From Candidatus Babelota bacterium (lineage in GTDB: Bacteria; Dependentiae; Babeliae; Babeliales; JABCYS01), in assembly GCA_013290085.1 (NCBI GenBank), contig JABCYS010000038.1, positions 1 to 8,240 of the forward strand: 8,240 nucleotides of DNA, in the 5' to 3' direction. The notes beneath the pieces are model-generated. The model had not been told where the DNA came from. It saw only the letters and a list, made by a program, of their open reading frames with translations, and searched no databases. Position numbers and translations under genes: made by a program. This document shows, one piece after another, positions 1-6,447 of this stretch (positions within the stretch are counted from its first letter, which is position 1; each line of letters starts with the position of its first letter).

Positions 1-1025
1 CGAGAAGATTCAGAAGATGTTGGGCGACGTGGTGAATAATATTGGTCATAAAAACCTTTCCCGCCACGCCCCTGACCCTCGGTTCGTACGTGAGCCGGAG
101 CAGGTTGTTGCCCCTTACGAGCTTCAGCGCTTTTGACTGCGCGCTCTTGGGCTTCTTCAGCTCCTTTGCGTTTCTTGAGAAGTTCCGGTTCATATTTTTT
201 CATGAGAAGTTCGAGGTTAGTGATAACCGACTTGCGTGTGAAGGCCGTTTCAAAACTTGAGATGATATTCTTCAAAGCTTTTTTCGAACGTTCTTTCGTC
301 GCAGCGTCTTGTTTGCCTAAACCAAACTCAGGAACTTGCAAAAGAGGCTCTTGAACATTGAGCGAATCGTTTAAATCTTTAAGGGTATCATGAAGAGTAA
401 GAAGTTCTTTGTCAGTAACAAGTTGTTCTACATGATTTTTGTCGGTAATGACATGGAGATAATACGTCAAATCATCAAGCTTTTTATTCCAAGGTTTTAA
501 ATTGTCGGCAACAAGTTCATAACCTTCAGCTTTAGAACGTATTGAATCAAGATGATCTAAAATACCTTTAATCATCTTTTCCGCATTTGCTTTGTTGCGG
601 AGTGCTGGTGCTGCCGGTTTTGCCGGAGCTTCAGGAGTAGGTTTTATTTCTGATTTTGGAGCGACAGGTTGCGGGCGCTGTTGTGGTCCTACAGGAGGTT
701 GCATCATGCCCGGAGGTAGAAGCTCATTGATATCAACTTTTCCAGATTCAATGTCGTCTACAAATTTAACAAACTCTGCTAACTCTTCATCGCTCATGTT
801 TTTGAAAAAAGTTTCAACTTCTTTCGTGAGCGATTCAAACTCTTCTTTTGAAATTTCAGGTCCACCCGGACCAAAAGGCAAGAAAGAACCGCTTTCTGTT
901 TGCATAGGCGGGCCCATTGGCTGTGCCGGCATAGGTTGTCCTGGTTTTTGCATGGCATAAGCAGCCGATCCTAAGAGAGTTCCACAGGAAACTAGGACAA
1001 GAATTATTCTTTTAATAAGATTCAT
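1..1025 (-). CDS. Secreted Pro/Gln-rich helical protein, C-terminus cut by window edge
   Basis: I do not recognise this family. The frame stays open from ATG at 1025 to the left edge, giving 341 visible residues without a stop. Residues 1-24 form a Sec signal peptide: basic start MNLIKR, a hydrophobic core and a likely signal peptidase I site after AYA (A24). Then come a Pro/Gln/Met/Gly-rich stretch (about 25-56), an acidic helical block (58-103, many Glu/Asp/Phe), a Pro/Ala/Gln linker (104-141), a longer helical block (about 143-255) and a Lys/Arg/Glu-rich region. The visible tail is Gly/Arg/Tyr/Ser-rich and includes YYSPRRPTSSESS. A ribosome binding site (AGGA, complement of 1034-1037) lies 8 bases before the ATG, which supports the start. 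C14 in LVSC loosely fits a lipobox, so a lipoprotein is possible but less likely. It is transcribed away from the pilin-like cluster. Export is well supported; function is unknown. Confidence 0.85.
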   Translation of the reverse strand, partial: MNLIKRIILVLVSCGTLLGSAAYAMQKPGQPMPAQPMGPPMQTESGSFLPFGPGGPEISKEEFESLTKEVETFFKNMSDEELAEFVKFVDDIESGKVDINELLPPGMMQPPVGPQQRPQPVAPKSEIKPTPEAPAKPAAPALRNKANAEKMIKGILDHLDSIRSKAEGYELVADNLKPWNKKLDDLTYYLHVITDKNHVEQLVTDKELLTLHDTLKDLNDSLNVQEPLLQVPEFGLGKQDAATKERSKKALKNIISSFETAFTRKSVITNLELLMKKYEPELLKKRKGAEEAQERAVKSAEARKGQQPAPAHVRTEGQGRGGKGFYDQYYSPRRPTSSESS

Positions 1026-1126
1026 TTTAAAGTTCCTTTTAAACTAAAAAAATAGTATGCGATTTAAGTGAACTGCATAAGTGTAAAAACAATTACTAAA
1101 GAGCGCAATACAAGCGATTTTTAACT
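1026..1126. other. Divergent intergenic region
   Basis: This 101-base AT-rich gap lies between two genes that point away from each other, so both of their promoters should be here. For the leftward gene I see the ribosome binding site (about 1034-1040) and a possible -10 (TACTAT on the minus strand, upstream of it), but no convincing -35. For the rightward gene I see no clear promoter and no Shine-Dalgarno sequence before the ATG at 1127. I cannot place either promoter with confidence. Confidence 0.4.
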
Positions 1127-1543
1127 ATGTTTAAGCGTAATTGGTATAGCCAGCAGCGTCAAACGGTTATTTCTCTAAAAAAGGCCTATCCTGGCATGCT
1201 TTCCCTTGAAATTTTAATGGCATTAACCCTTGTGGCAGCACTCTTTGTAGGGATAGCTCGATTTCAGCTTCAAACGAGGCTATCCCAGCATGAGGCCCTA
1301 ACCCGTCTCCAGGCGTTACAGGGGGTAAGTTCCTATCTTGAACAAAGGTTACGGGGAGAAACGATTGATTCTTCCTGTAATCCAAGGAGTGAAAACTCAT
1401 CCGCAACTTTTCTCTGTGAAAATGGCGCTATTTTTGCCAAGGAACCGGTAACGGTCGTGAGGGTAACAAAGGAATATGGAGCCGGGCGAAGGGGGAGAGT
1501 GAAAGTGGAAATGGTTACGGTACTTCCCAGGAAGAACTCATGA
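1127..1543 (+). CDS. Type IV pilin-like pseudopilin, GspI-like
   Basis: A small envelope protein of the type IV pilin superfamily, probably a minor pseudopilin of a type II secretion system or type IV pilus. The N-terminus has a prepilin peptidase site: Gly23, then MLSLE, placing Glu28 at mature position +5, the conserved residue needed for subunit assembly. A roughly 20-residue hydrophobic helix follows (about 24-44). The mature protein would be about 115 residues, with a Cys59/Cys72-type pair that might form a disulfide. The 23-residue basic leader is long. However, an in-frame stop lies at 1097-1099 and no other ATG/GTG/TTG occurs before the cleavage site, so 1127 is the only usable start. 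No Shine-Dalgarno is evident. It is first of three overlapping pilin-like genes, and its position matches GspI in the usual gspI-gspJ-gspK order. The exact subtype is inferred from order. Confidence 0.8.
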   Translation: MFKRNWYSQQRQTVISLKKAYPGMLSLEILMALTLVAALFVGIARFQLQTRLSQHEALTRLQALQGVSSYLEQRLRGETIDSSCNPRSENSSATFLCENGAIFAKEPVTVVRVTKEYGAGRRGRVKVEMVTVLPRKNS

Positions 1544-2043
1544 GCAAGAACGGTTTTACGCTCATTGAGCTTTTAATATACCTCGCCTTGCTAGCCTTTC
1601 TTTCGCATCTTATTTTTTCTTTTGCTACACAGAGAGCAGCACAGGTAGGACATGATGGGAAAAAAGTAACACAGCAGGCTCAGGTGCTCATGGCCGTTGA
1701 TCTTTTAGTGCGGGATATTCGCACCGCGCCTGCGTCTATGAAAGCATGGAAAAAAATAGCGGCGCAGGAATGTATTTGGTATTGCACACAGAAACAAAAA
1801 GATCTTTGTTGGACCGTTCAAAAAAATTGTTTAGTACGTATTGTTGGACAGTATGATGAACAGGCCGGCATCTGGAAAAGCAAGAGAAGGGAGGTTGCGG
1901 CACAAGGTGTTTCGCAATTACTCTTTCATCTTGTGCATGAACATAATCAGGTACGAGTAGTGTGTTGTACGATAACATTGCAAGGAGAGCAAAAGCCCTA
2001 TGTCTTTAAACAATGGGTAACCCTGCGCGAAAGAATCCTATGA
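1540..2043 (+). CDS. Type IV pilin-like pseudopilin, GspJ-like
   Basis: A prepilin-type protein of 167 residues. MSKNG is a short leader and the mature protein would start FTLIELLIYLALLAFL, a textbook class A prepilin N-terminus: cleavage after Gly5, N-methylated Phe6, and Glu10 at mature +5. The first 25 or so mature residues form the membrane/assembly helix. The rest should be a small extracytoplasmic globular domain and holds several cysteines (for example in ECIWYC, DLCW and NCLV, and VVCC later). The ATG overlaps the stop of the upstream gene (ATGA at 1540-1543), with AGGAAG about 7 bases before it, so the two are translationally coupled. Order in the cluster and the pilin helix suggest GspJ/PulJ, a tip-complex minor pseudopilin. 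A PilW-like type IV pilus role cannot be excluded. Confidence 0.85.
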   Translation: MSKNGFTLIELLIYLALLAFLSHLIFSFATQRAAQVGHDGKKVTQQAQVLMAVDLLVRDIRTAPASMKAWKKIAAQECIWYCTQKQKDLCWTVQKNCLVRIVGQYDEQAGIWKSKRREVAAQGVSQLLFHLVHEHNQVRVVCCTITLQGEQKPYVFKQWVTLRERIL

Positions 2044-2468
2044 GGCAGCAAGGCTCTATTCTTCTTGTGGTACTTCTCACGCTCTCTGCGCTCATCATTC
2101 TCTGTTCAAAGCAATCGTTTTTTTCTTCGCTCATGGTAGATACGGTGCTTGCCAAAGAAGCGCAGGAAAAAAAGTTTTGGTTGCTGCAAGGGCTTCTTGA
2201 ATGTAGTACTATGCTGTGCAAAAACCACTGGCCCGAGATAGAACAGTGTGTGCGCGAAAAGAAAAAACTTTCTCTTATTGTTCCCCAATGGCCTCCTGGC
2301 GGAGAGCATCGAGCAGAAATAAAAATAATGCAGGCAGCAGAAAATAAATTCTTAGTGCAAGTACATCTCTACAAAGAGCAAAGCAACCTGGGCGGACAAA
2401 GCTGTTTGCTCAGCACGCAAACAGTTACCAAAAATTTTAAAATTTCAGATTGGACCGGCAATGCATAA
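2040..2468 (+). CDS. Short GspK/PilX-like pseudopilin
   Basis: A protein of 142 residues when started at ATG 2040. I prefer this to the in-frame ATG at 2013 because 2040 overlaps the upstream stop as ATGA and yields a compact prepilin leader (MRQQG). Cleavage after Gly5 would leave SILLVVLLTLSALIIL, a hydrophobic helix without Glu at mature +5. Lack of Glu5 is typical of GspK, the subunit at the very tip of the pseudopilus, which matches its place after I-like and J-like genes. It is much shorter than usual GspK proteins (about 300 residues), so the large inserted alpha-helical domain of GspK is probably absent. PilX-type minor pilins of type IV pili are the alternative. It has five cysteines, including a C-x5-C spacing near the middle. 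Only a weak ribosome binding site is visible, so translation is probably coupled. Confidence 0.7.
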   Translation: MRQQGSILLVVLLTLSALIILCSKQSFFSSLMVDTVLAKEAQEKKFWLLQGLLECSTMLCKNHWPEIEQCVREKKKLSLIVPQWPPGGEHRAEIKIMQAAENKFLVQVHLYKEQSNLGGQSCLLSTQTVTKNFKISDWTGNA

Positions 2469-3828
2469 GAAATGGTTTTTAGTTTTAGCGAGTGCAACTG
2501 CAGGGGCTTCTCTATTTCTACTGCCCGAACTTACCCACTTCTTTGTCTTTAGTTTTTTACTACCCATTTTTTTCGGATCACTCATTGGTTATCGCTTATC
2601 ATTCCGTGAAGGGTTTGTCTGGGGACTGCTTTTTTTTGGCAGTAGCCTTCTTGGTATTTTAGTACTCCTGCATGAAAGTGCTGAGGGGACATGGCGTTAT
2701 TTGGGTTACGGTTTTCTTGTCATTTATTTTGCTCTGTATACATCATTGTGGTTTGGAGCATCAGACTATCTCATCAATTTTTTTTCAATTAAAAATGTGT
2801 ATAAAAGGGCAGCAGTGTGGTTTATCACCAGCGGCATCTATTTTTTTTTGGTTCATTATTATTCCTTATTTATTTTTGGACAGGAGCAGGGGTATGCCTT
2901 GGGAAATCCTCTTGTTGCAGCGGCAATCAATCCCATGATGCAAAATATTTTACCAATCATAGGTACCATGGGAGCATGGTGCGCACTTGTTGCGGTGCAG
3001 CTTGCCTTGAGTTTGCTCTTAACAAAAATGAAAAGGGCGATGGTTGCCATCTTCATTCTCATACTTTACCAATTCATAACCGCAGGAGGGTGGTGGGGCA
3101 GAGAACCGTATGGAGCATCATTGCCACCATACCTTAACTCATTGGGTTATCTGTGCGCACCGCCGGGCGAACACGAATATCCGTGGGACATTGCGCAGGA
3201 AATTTCACACCAACTCTTTGATCTTCGCCAACGCCATCCAGAGGTTTCAATAATTCTTATGCCTGAATCTTCATGCAAGTTTGCACTCAACAAATATCCA
3301 AGGATTATACAATCATGGATTGATACCGTATTGCACGAAGATTGTATTTTATGCATTGGTTCTCATCGCCAAGATGAGAACCAATTATTCAACTGTTTAT
3401 ATTGTATCAACATAGGTCCGATAATTTTTACTTATGACAAGCAACAACCTATTCCCTTCGGTGAGTACATCCCTTACCCTTGGAATAAAATAAAATCGGT
3501 CGAACAATTATTTTTAAACAACAAGAAGAGCTTTAAAGCCGGTTGCACTTGCGCCTCGTTTACGCTCCCCCAATTCACCTGCATCCCACAAATTTGTTAC
3601 GAACTCTATTTTTGCTCCTCAGACCCGGGGAAAAATCTTGCCAAGAATGTCCCTGTCCTTGCTGTTACCAATGATGCCTGGTACGGAAAAACTCCCCACT
3701 TCCAGCGGTTCCTTCTCCTACTTGCCCGCTACCGCGCCTTGGAATGGGGCCGGCCTATCATGTACATCGCCCATACTGGTGGCTGGTGGCTGGAGCCTCA
3801 TGGGAAAATGGTCGAGTTAAAAAATTGA
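2461..3828 (+). CDS. lnt: Apolipoprotein N-acyltransferase, C-terminally short
   Basis: Lnt adds the third acyl chain to the N-terminal cysteine of lipoproteins, the last step of bacterial lipoprotein maturation in the inner membrane. Seven hydrophobic segments fit the family's N-terminal part (about 5-22, 27-46, 51-70, 80-101, 117-139, 162-187, 193-212). A nitrilase-type domain follows, with the catalytic triad Glu269 (MPESS), Lys327 (YDKQQPIPFGEYIP) and Cys379 (PQICYE), and the conserved NDAWYG and RALEWGRP blocks. The family usually runs to about 500 residues and ends with another membrane helix. This one stops at 455, just after the EPHGKMVE segment, and only 108 bases separate it from rplI. 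The domain also has 11 cysteines, including two CxxC pairs (295/298, 312/315). The start overlaps the upstream pseudopilin by 8 bases, so it belongs to that operon. Identity is sure; full activity is not. Confidence 0.93.
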   Translation: MHKKWFLVLASATAGASLFLLPELTHFFVFSFLLPIFFGSLIGYRLSFREGFVWGLLFFGSSLLGILVLLHESAEGTWRYLGYGFLVIYFALYTSLWFGASDYLINFFSIKNVYKRAAVWFITSGIYFFLVHYYSLFIFGQEQGYALGNPLVAAAINPMMQNILPIIGTMGAWCALVAVQLALSLLLTKMKRAMVAIFILILYQFITAGGWWGREPYGASLPPYLNSLGYLCAPPGEHEYPWDIAQEISHQLFDLRQRHPEVSIILMPESSCKFALNKYPRIIQSWIDTVLHEDCILCIGSHRQDENQLFNCLYCINIGPIIFTYDKQQPIPFGEYIPYPWNKIKSVEQLFLNNKKSFKAGCTCASFTLPQFTCIPQICYELYFCSSDPGKNLAKNVPVLAVTNDAWYGKTPHFQRFLLLLARYRALEWGRPIMYIAHTGGWWLEPHGKMVELKN

Positions 3829-3867
3829 AAGAGAGAGCGGGAGAGAAAAGAAGAGAAGCTTTTTTTT
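3827..3867 (+). other. Purine tract followed by eight T residues
   Basis: From 3827 to 3858 all bases but one (C3838) are A or G. Next comes C3859 and a run of eight T (3860-3867). A weak AAAAG/CTTTT pairing could form a 5-bp hairpin ending in T residues, so this might end transcription of the pseudopilin-lnt operon. The stem is too poor to call a normal intrinsic terminator. Confidence 0.3.
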
Positions 3868-3869
3868 AA

Positions 3870-3897
3870 TTTTCAATGTCCTCAAATTTGATATACT
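3870..3897 (+). promoter_or_regulatory. Promoter for rplI-dnaB-ruvC
   Basis: The sequence reads TTTTCA (-35, 3870-3875), a 16-base spacer, then TATACT (-10, 3892-3897). A TG at 3889-3890 makes an extended -10. Five of six -10 bases and four of six -35 bases match the sigma-70 consensus. Transcription would begin near 3904, about 33 bases before the rplI ATG. Confidence 0.6.
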
Positions 3898-3936
3898 ACG
3901 GTTCCATTCAATTATTCGATCTTTGGAAGGGACCCC

Positions 3937-4380
3937 ATGAAAATTTTCTTATTAAAAGATGTGGAAAAAGTAGGACTAGCTGGAGAGATAATAAAAGTAT
4001 CTGATGGCTATGCAACCAACTTTATTCTGCCGCGCAAGCTTGGTGTTCAAGTAACTCCAGCAAATGAAGCATCGCTGCTTAAAAAACTAAAAACAATAGA
4101 AAATAGAAAAGAGGCTATTTCAACAGCAACATCTATGCTTGCTGAAAAAATTAAAGCACTCAAAATCACGTTAAAACGTAAACTTCATGATGATGGCAAA
4201 TTGTATGGTTCGGTAAATCCATCAGATATCGCAGACCTGCTTGCAGCTCAGGGTGTTAAAGTAGCAAAAAACCAAATCCTTCTTGATAAAACAATTAAGG
4301 AAAAAGGTTCTTACGACGTTACCGTAAAACTCTCTTCACGTTTACAGCCAAGCTTTAGTCTTAAAGTCGTAAGCGAATAA
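3937..4380 (+). CDS. rplI: Large-subunit ribosomal protein bL9
   Basis: bL9 binds 23S rRNA near the L1 stalk side and helps keep reading frame and ribosome spacing. The 147-residue length is normal. The N-terminal RNA-binding domain is clear: MKIFLLKDVEKVGLAGEI, then VSDGYATNFILPRKLG (the bL9 signature region). A long connecting helix (about residues 43-75) and a C-terminal domain containing KLYGSVNPSDIADLL follow. GGAAGGGA sits 6-10 bases before the ATG as a strong ribosome binding site. It lies just before dnaB, as in the widespread rpsF-ssb-rpsR-rplI-dnaB order, but rpsF, ssb and rpsR are not here. Instead rplI has its own promoter and follows the envelope cluster. Confidence 0.97.
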   Translation: MKIFLLKDVEKVGLAGEIIKVSDGYATNFILPRKLGVQVTPANEASLLKKLKTIENRKEAISTATSMLAEKIKALKITLKRKLHDDGKLYGSVNPSDIADLLAAQGVKVAKNQILLDKTIKEKGSYDVTVKLSSRLQPSFSLKVVSE

Positions 4381-4416
4381 ATTAAGCCAGACCCGCGCTT
4401 AGAGTAAACCATACAC

Positions 4417-5790
4417 ATGCAACAAGCTCCCAAGCCACCAATCCGCCCAAATACCATTGATACTGAAAAAATATTGGGCAAAACATTACCTTACAATATC
4501 GAGGCAGAACGATCTGTTCTCGGTTCGCTCCTGCTTGATGACCAAACCTTGGGATCGGTGTCAGACTTCTTACTAGCAAATGATTTTTACAGCTCAGCTC
4601 ATAGAATTATTTATGAAACCATCCTCGAAGTTTCCGAGAAGTTTCATCGTGTTGATCTGGTAACCTTACAAGACGAACTTGAGAAAAAGAAAAAACTCGA
4701 TGTTATTGGCGGCGCTACCTATCTACTCTCACTTCAAGAAGAAATACCTTCAATTGGTATGATAGAAACCCATGCAAAGATTGTAAAAGAAAAATCAGTG
4801 CTGCGAGACCTTATCAGTTCTGCGGCTGCCATCATCACCAATTGCTACAGCCAGAATCATGATGAAATAGAGAGTGTTCTTGATGAGGCAGAAAAAATAA
4901 TTTTCAATATTGCCAACAAGCGCACCAACCAAAACTTTGTACAACTTAATATCTGGCTCAAAAAAACATTTCAACACCTTAACGATATTAAAACGCATCG
5001 CAAAGGTATAACCGGTATTCCTGGCGGCTACGTCAAACTTGATGAGATGACCTCTGGATTCCAGCCGGGAGATTTTATAGTTTTAGCAGCACGCCCTTCA
5101 ATGGGTAAAACCGCTCTAGCGCTTAACATTGCAACCAATGCTGCGGCAGAAGGATTTTCAGTCGGCTTCTTCTCCCTTGAAATGTCCGCAGAACAACTTA
5201 CGCTTCGCCTACTCTCCACTGAATCAGGTGTTGGTCATCATCATATCCGTAATGCAACAATATCATCTGATGAATGGCTTTCGGTGACCAATACTGCAAG
5301 CAGACTAGCCCAGATGAAAATTTTTATTGATGATACGCCCATGCTCACCATCATGGATGTGCGGGCAAAAGCACGAAAATTAAAAGCAGAACATAAATTA
5401 GATCTCCTGGTGATCGATTACCTCCAGCTCCTGCAACCCGCGCGTCGTCATGAAAATCGTCACCAAGAAGTTTCTGAAATTTCTCGCTCACTCAAAGCGT
5501 TGGCAAAGGAATTAGCTATCCCCATCCTTTCACTTTCACAATTATCTCGCGCCGTTGATAGTCGTTTGGATAAGCGACCTATGCTCTCGGATCTTCGTGA
5601 AAGTGGCGCTATCGAACAGGATGCAGACCTCATCATGTTCCTCTACCGCGATGTGATGTACCATCCCGAATCAGAAAATCCTGCGCTTGCCGAACTTATT
5701 ATAGGTAAGCAACGTAACGGTCCAACGGGCACCGTCTATATGAATTTCTTGCGCGAACTTACCAAATTTGAGGATGCTGAAGAACAATAA
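4417..5790 (+). CDS. dnaB: Replicative DNA helicase DnaB
   Basis: This is the hexameric 5'-3' helicase that opens the replication fork and recruits primase. The 457-residue length is normal (E. coli about 471), with no intein. The N-terminal domain begins with LPYNIEAERSVLGSLLLDD. The RecA-like C-terminal domain shows Walker A AARPSMGKT (224-232, Lys231), the SLEMS block, Walker B LLVIDYLQLL (Asp334), the LRESGAIEQDAD segment and the GKQRNGPTG motif, where Arg433 is the expected arginine finger. The start is the first ATG after rplI, 36 bases downstream. No clear Shine-Dalgarno precedes it, and the first 20 or so residues are Pro/Gln-rich and variable, so a slightly different start is possible. 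It is co-transcribed with rplI and ruvC. I see no loader gene in the window. Confidence 0.98.
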   Translation: MQQAPKPPIRPNTIDTEKILGKTLPYNIEAERSVLGSLLLDDQTLGSVSDFLLANDFYSSAHRIIYETILEVSEKFHRVDLVTLQDELEKKKKLDVIGGATYLLSLQEEIPSIGMIETHAKIVKEKSVLRDLISSAAAIITNCYSQNHDEIESVLDEAEKIIFNIANKRTNQNFVQLNIWLKKTFQHLNDIKTHRKGITGIPGGYVKLDEMTSGFQPGDFIVLAARPSMGKTALALNIATNAAAEGFSVGFFSLEMSAEQLTLRLLSTESGVGHHHIRNATISSDEWLSVTNTASRLAQMKIFIDDTPMLTIMDVRAKARKLKAEHKLDLLVIDYLQLLQPARRHENRHQEVSEISRSLKALAKELAIPILSLSQLSRAVDSRLDKRPMLSDLRESGAIEQDADLIMFLYRDVMYHPESENPALAELIIGKQRNGPTGTVYMNFLRELTKFEDAEEQ

Positions 5791-5807
5791 TTAAAAAAGG
5801 AGAGAGC

Positions 5808-6302
5808 ATGATCATACTTGGTGTTGACCCAGGATTTACGGTAACCGGTTTTGGCATCTTAAAAAAAGAAGGTGGCAAAGTATTCCTGTTGGATTACGGT
5901 TATTTAAAAATGAATCCCACCAAACATTTATCCGAACGCGTTGCTATTTTCCATGACTTCTTTCAAGAAAAAATAACTCAATGGTCCGTCGATCATATTT
6001 CTTTGGAAACACCTTTCTTGGGAAAAAATACCCAATCCTTTTTAAAGCTCGGCTACCTGCGCGGATGTCTTTACTTACTGGCTCACAAAAACAAAACACA
6101 ACTCCATGAATTTTCCCCACGTGAGGTAAAACTCTCGGTGACCGGGTTTGGTGGTGCAAGCAAAGATCAGGTTGCCAGTGTTGTGCTACGCCTATTTCCA
6201 AGGCTTGAAGTACCAAAGAAGTTAGACGTCACTGATGCTCTTGCCATAACCCTGTGTGGATTGTGGCAAAGTTCACGGCCACAACAGACGGTGCGCTTTT
6301 AA
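5808..6302 (+). CDS. ruvC: Holliday junction endonuclease RuvC
   Basis: RuvC dimers cut four-way DNA junctions symmetrically after RuvAB branch migration, finishing recombinational repair. The 164-residue length is typical. The four metal-binding acidic residues are in place: Asp7 (GVDPG), Glu67 (LETPF), Asp140 and Asp143 (DVTDALA). The block SPREVKLSVTGFGGASKDQV matches the conserved family segment before the last helix. AAGGAGAG lies just before the ATG, giving a strong ribosome binding site, and the gene starts 17 bases after dnaB, so it is in the same operon. ruvA and ruvB are not adjacent. The last 10 or so residues (SSRPQQTVRF) are variable. No anomaly is visible. Confidence 0.97.
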   Translation: MIILGVDPGFTVTGFGILKKEGGKVFLLDYGYLKMNPTKHLSERVAIFHDFFQEKITQWSVDHISLETPFLGKNTQSFLKLGYLRGCLYLLAHKNKTQLHEFSPREVKLSVTGFGGASKDQVASVVLRLFPRLEVPKKLDVTDALAITLCGLWQSSRPQQTVRF

Positions 6303-6342
6303 ATGGAATGCCTGACTAGAAACCCCTAAATACATCCTTCAA

Positions 6343-6370
6343 TTGCTATTATTTCCGACCAACGTATACT
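6343..6370 (+). promoter_or_regulatory. Possible promoter for the exported kinase gene
   Basis: TTGCTA (6343-6348), a 16-base spacer and TATACT (6365-6370) give four of six and five of six matches to sigma-70 hexamers. The same -10 hexamer is used before rplI. The predicted start near 6377 falls at the first base of a perfect inverted repeat, leaving a 5' leader of about 70 bases before the ATG at 6448. Confidence 0.45.
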
Positions 6371-6377
6371 TGGGCTC

Positions 6378-6403
6378 ATTAAAAAATGGACTCATTTTTT
6401 AAT
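6378..6403. repeat. Perfect 11-bp inverted repeat (hairpin)
   Basis: The arms ATTAAAAAATG (6378-6388) and CATTTTTTAAT (6393-6403) are exact reverse complements around a 4-base loop GACT. It lies 75 bases after ruvC. It could be a weak bidirectional terminator for the rplI-dnaB-ruvC operon, but the stem is AT-rich and no separate T run follows the 3' arm. If the promoter at 6343-6370 is real, it would instead be a hairpin at the 5' end of the kinase mRNA, or a protein-binding site. Confidence 0.6.
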
Positions 6404-6447
6404 CACATTGTGCAACCATTCATTTCTAAAATCTCAAAAAAAAATCT

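Noticed and set aside
592..960. Gly/Cys-rich open frame on the plus strand
   Set aside because: It is the reverse of the Pro-rich linker and helices of the secreted minus-strand protein, which has a signal peptide and ribosome binding site. The Gly/Cys bias is what the antisense of Pro/Ala/Gln/Thr codons gives.
984..1025. Lipobox-like LVSC in the secreted protein's leader
   Set aside because: The cysteine is only residue 14, so the hydrophobic part before it would be very short, and a better signal peptidase I site (AYA at 22-24) follows. A lipoprotein is not fully excluded.
2013..2039. Upstream in-frame ATG for the GspK-like gene
   Set aside because: Starting there adds nine residues before the prepilin leader and a longer overlap; ATG 2040 gives the usual ATGA coupling and a short MRQQG leader.
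3811..3870. A frameshift at the A6 run near the lnt stop restoring a longer Lnt
   Set aside because: The alternative frame gives only about 17 basic residues before a stop and no hydrophobic helix, and the HTGG...EPHGKMVE segment aligns with the family without a shift.
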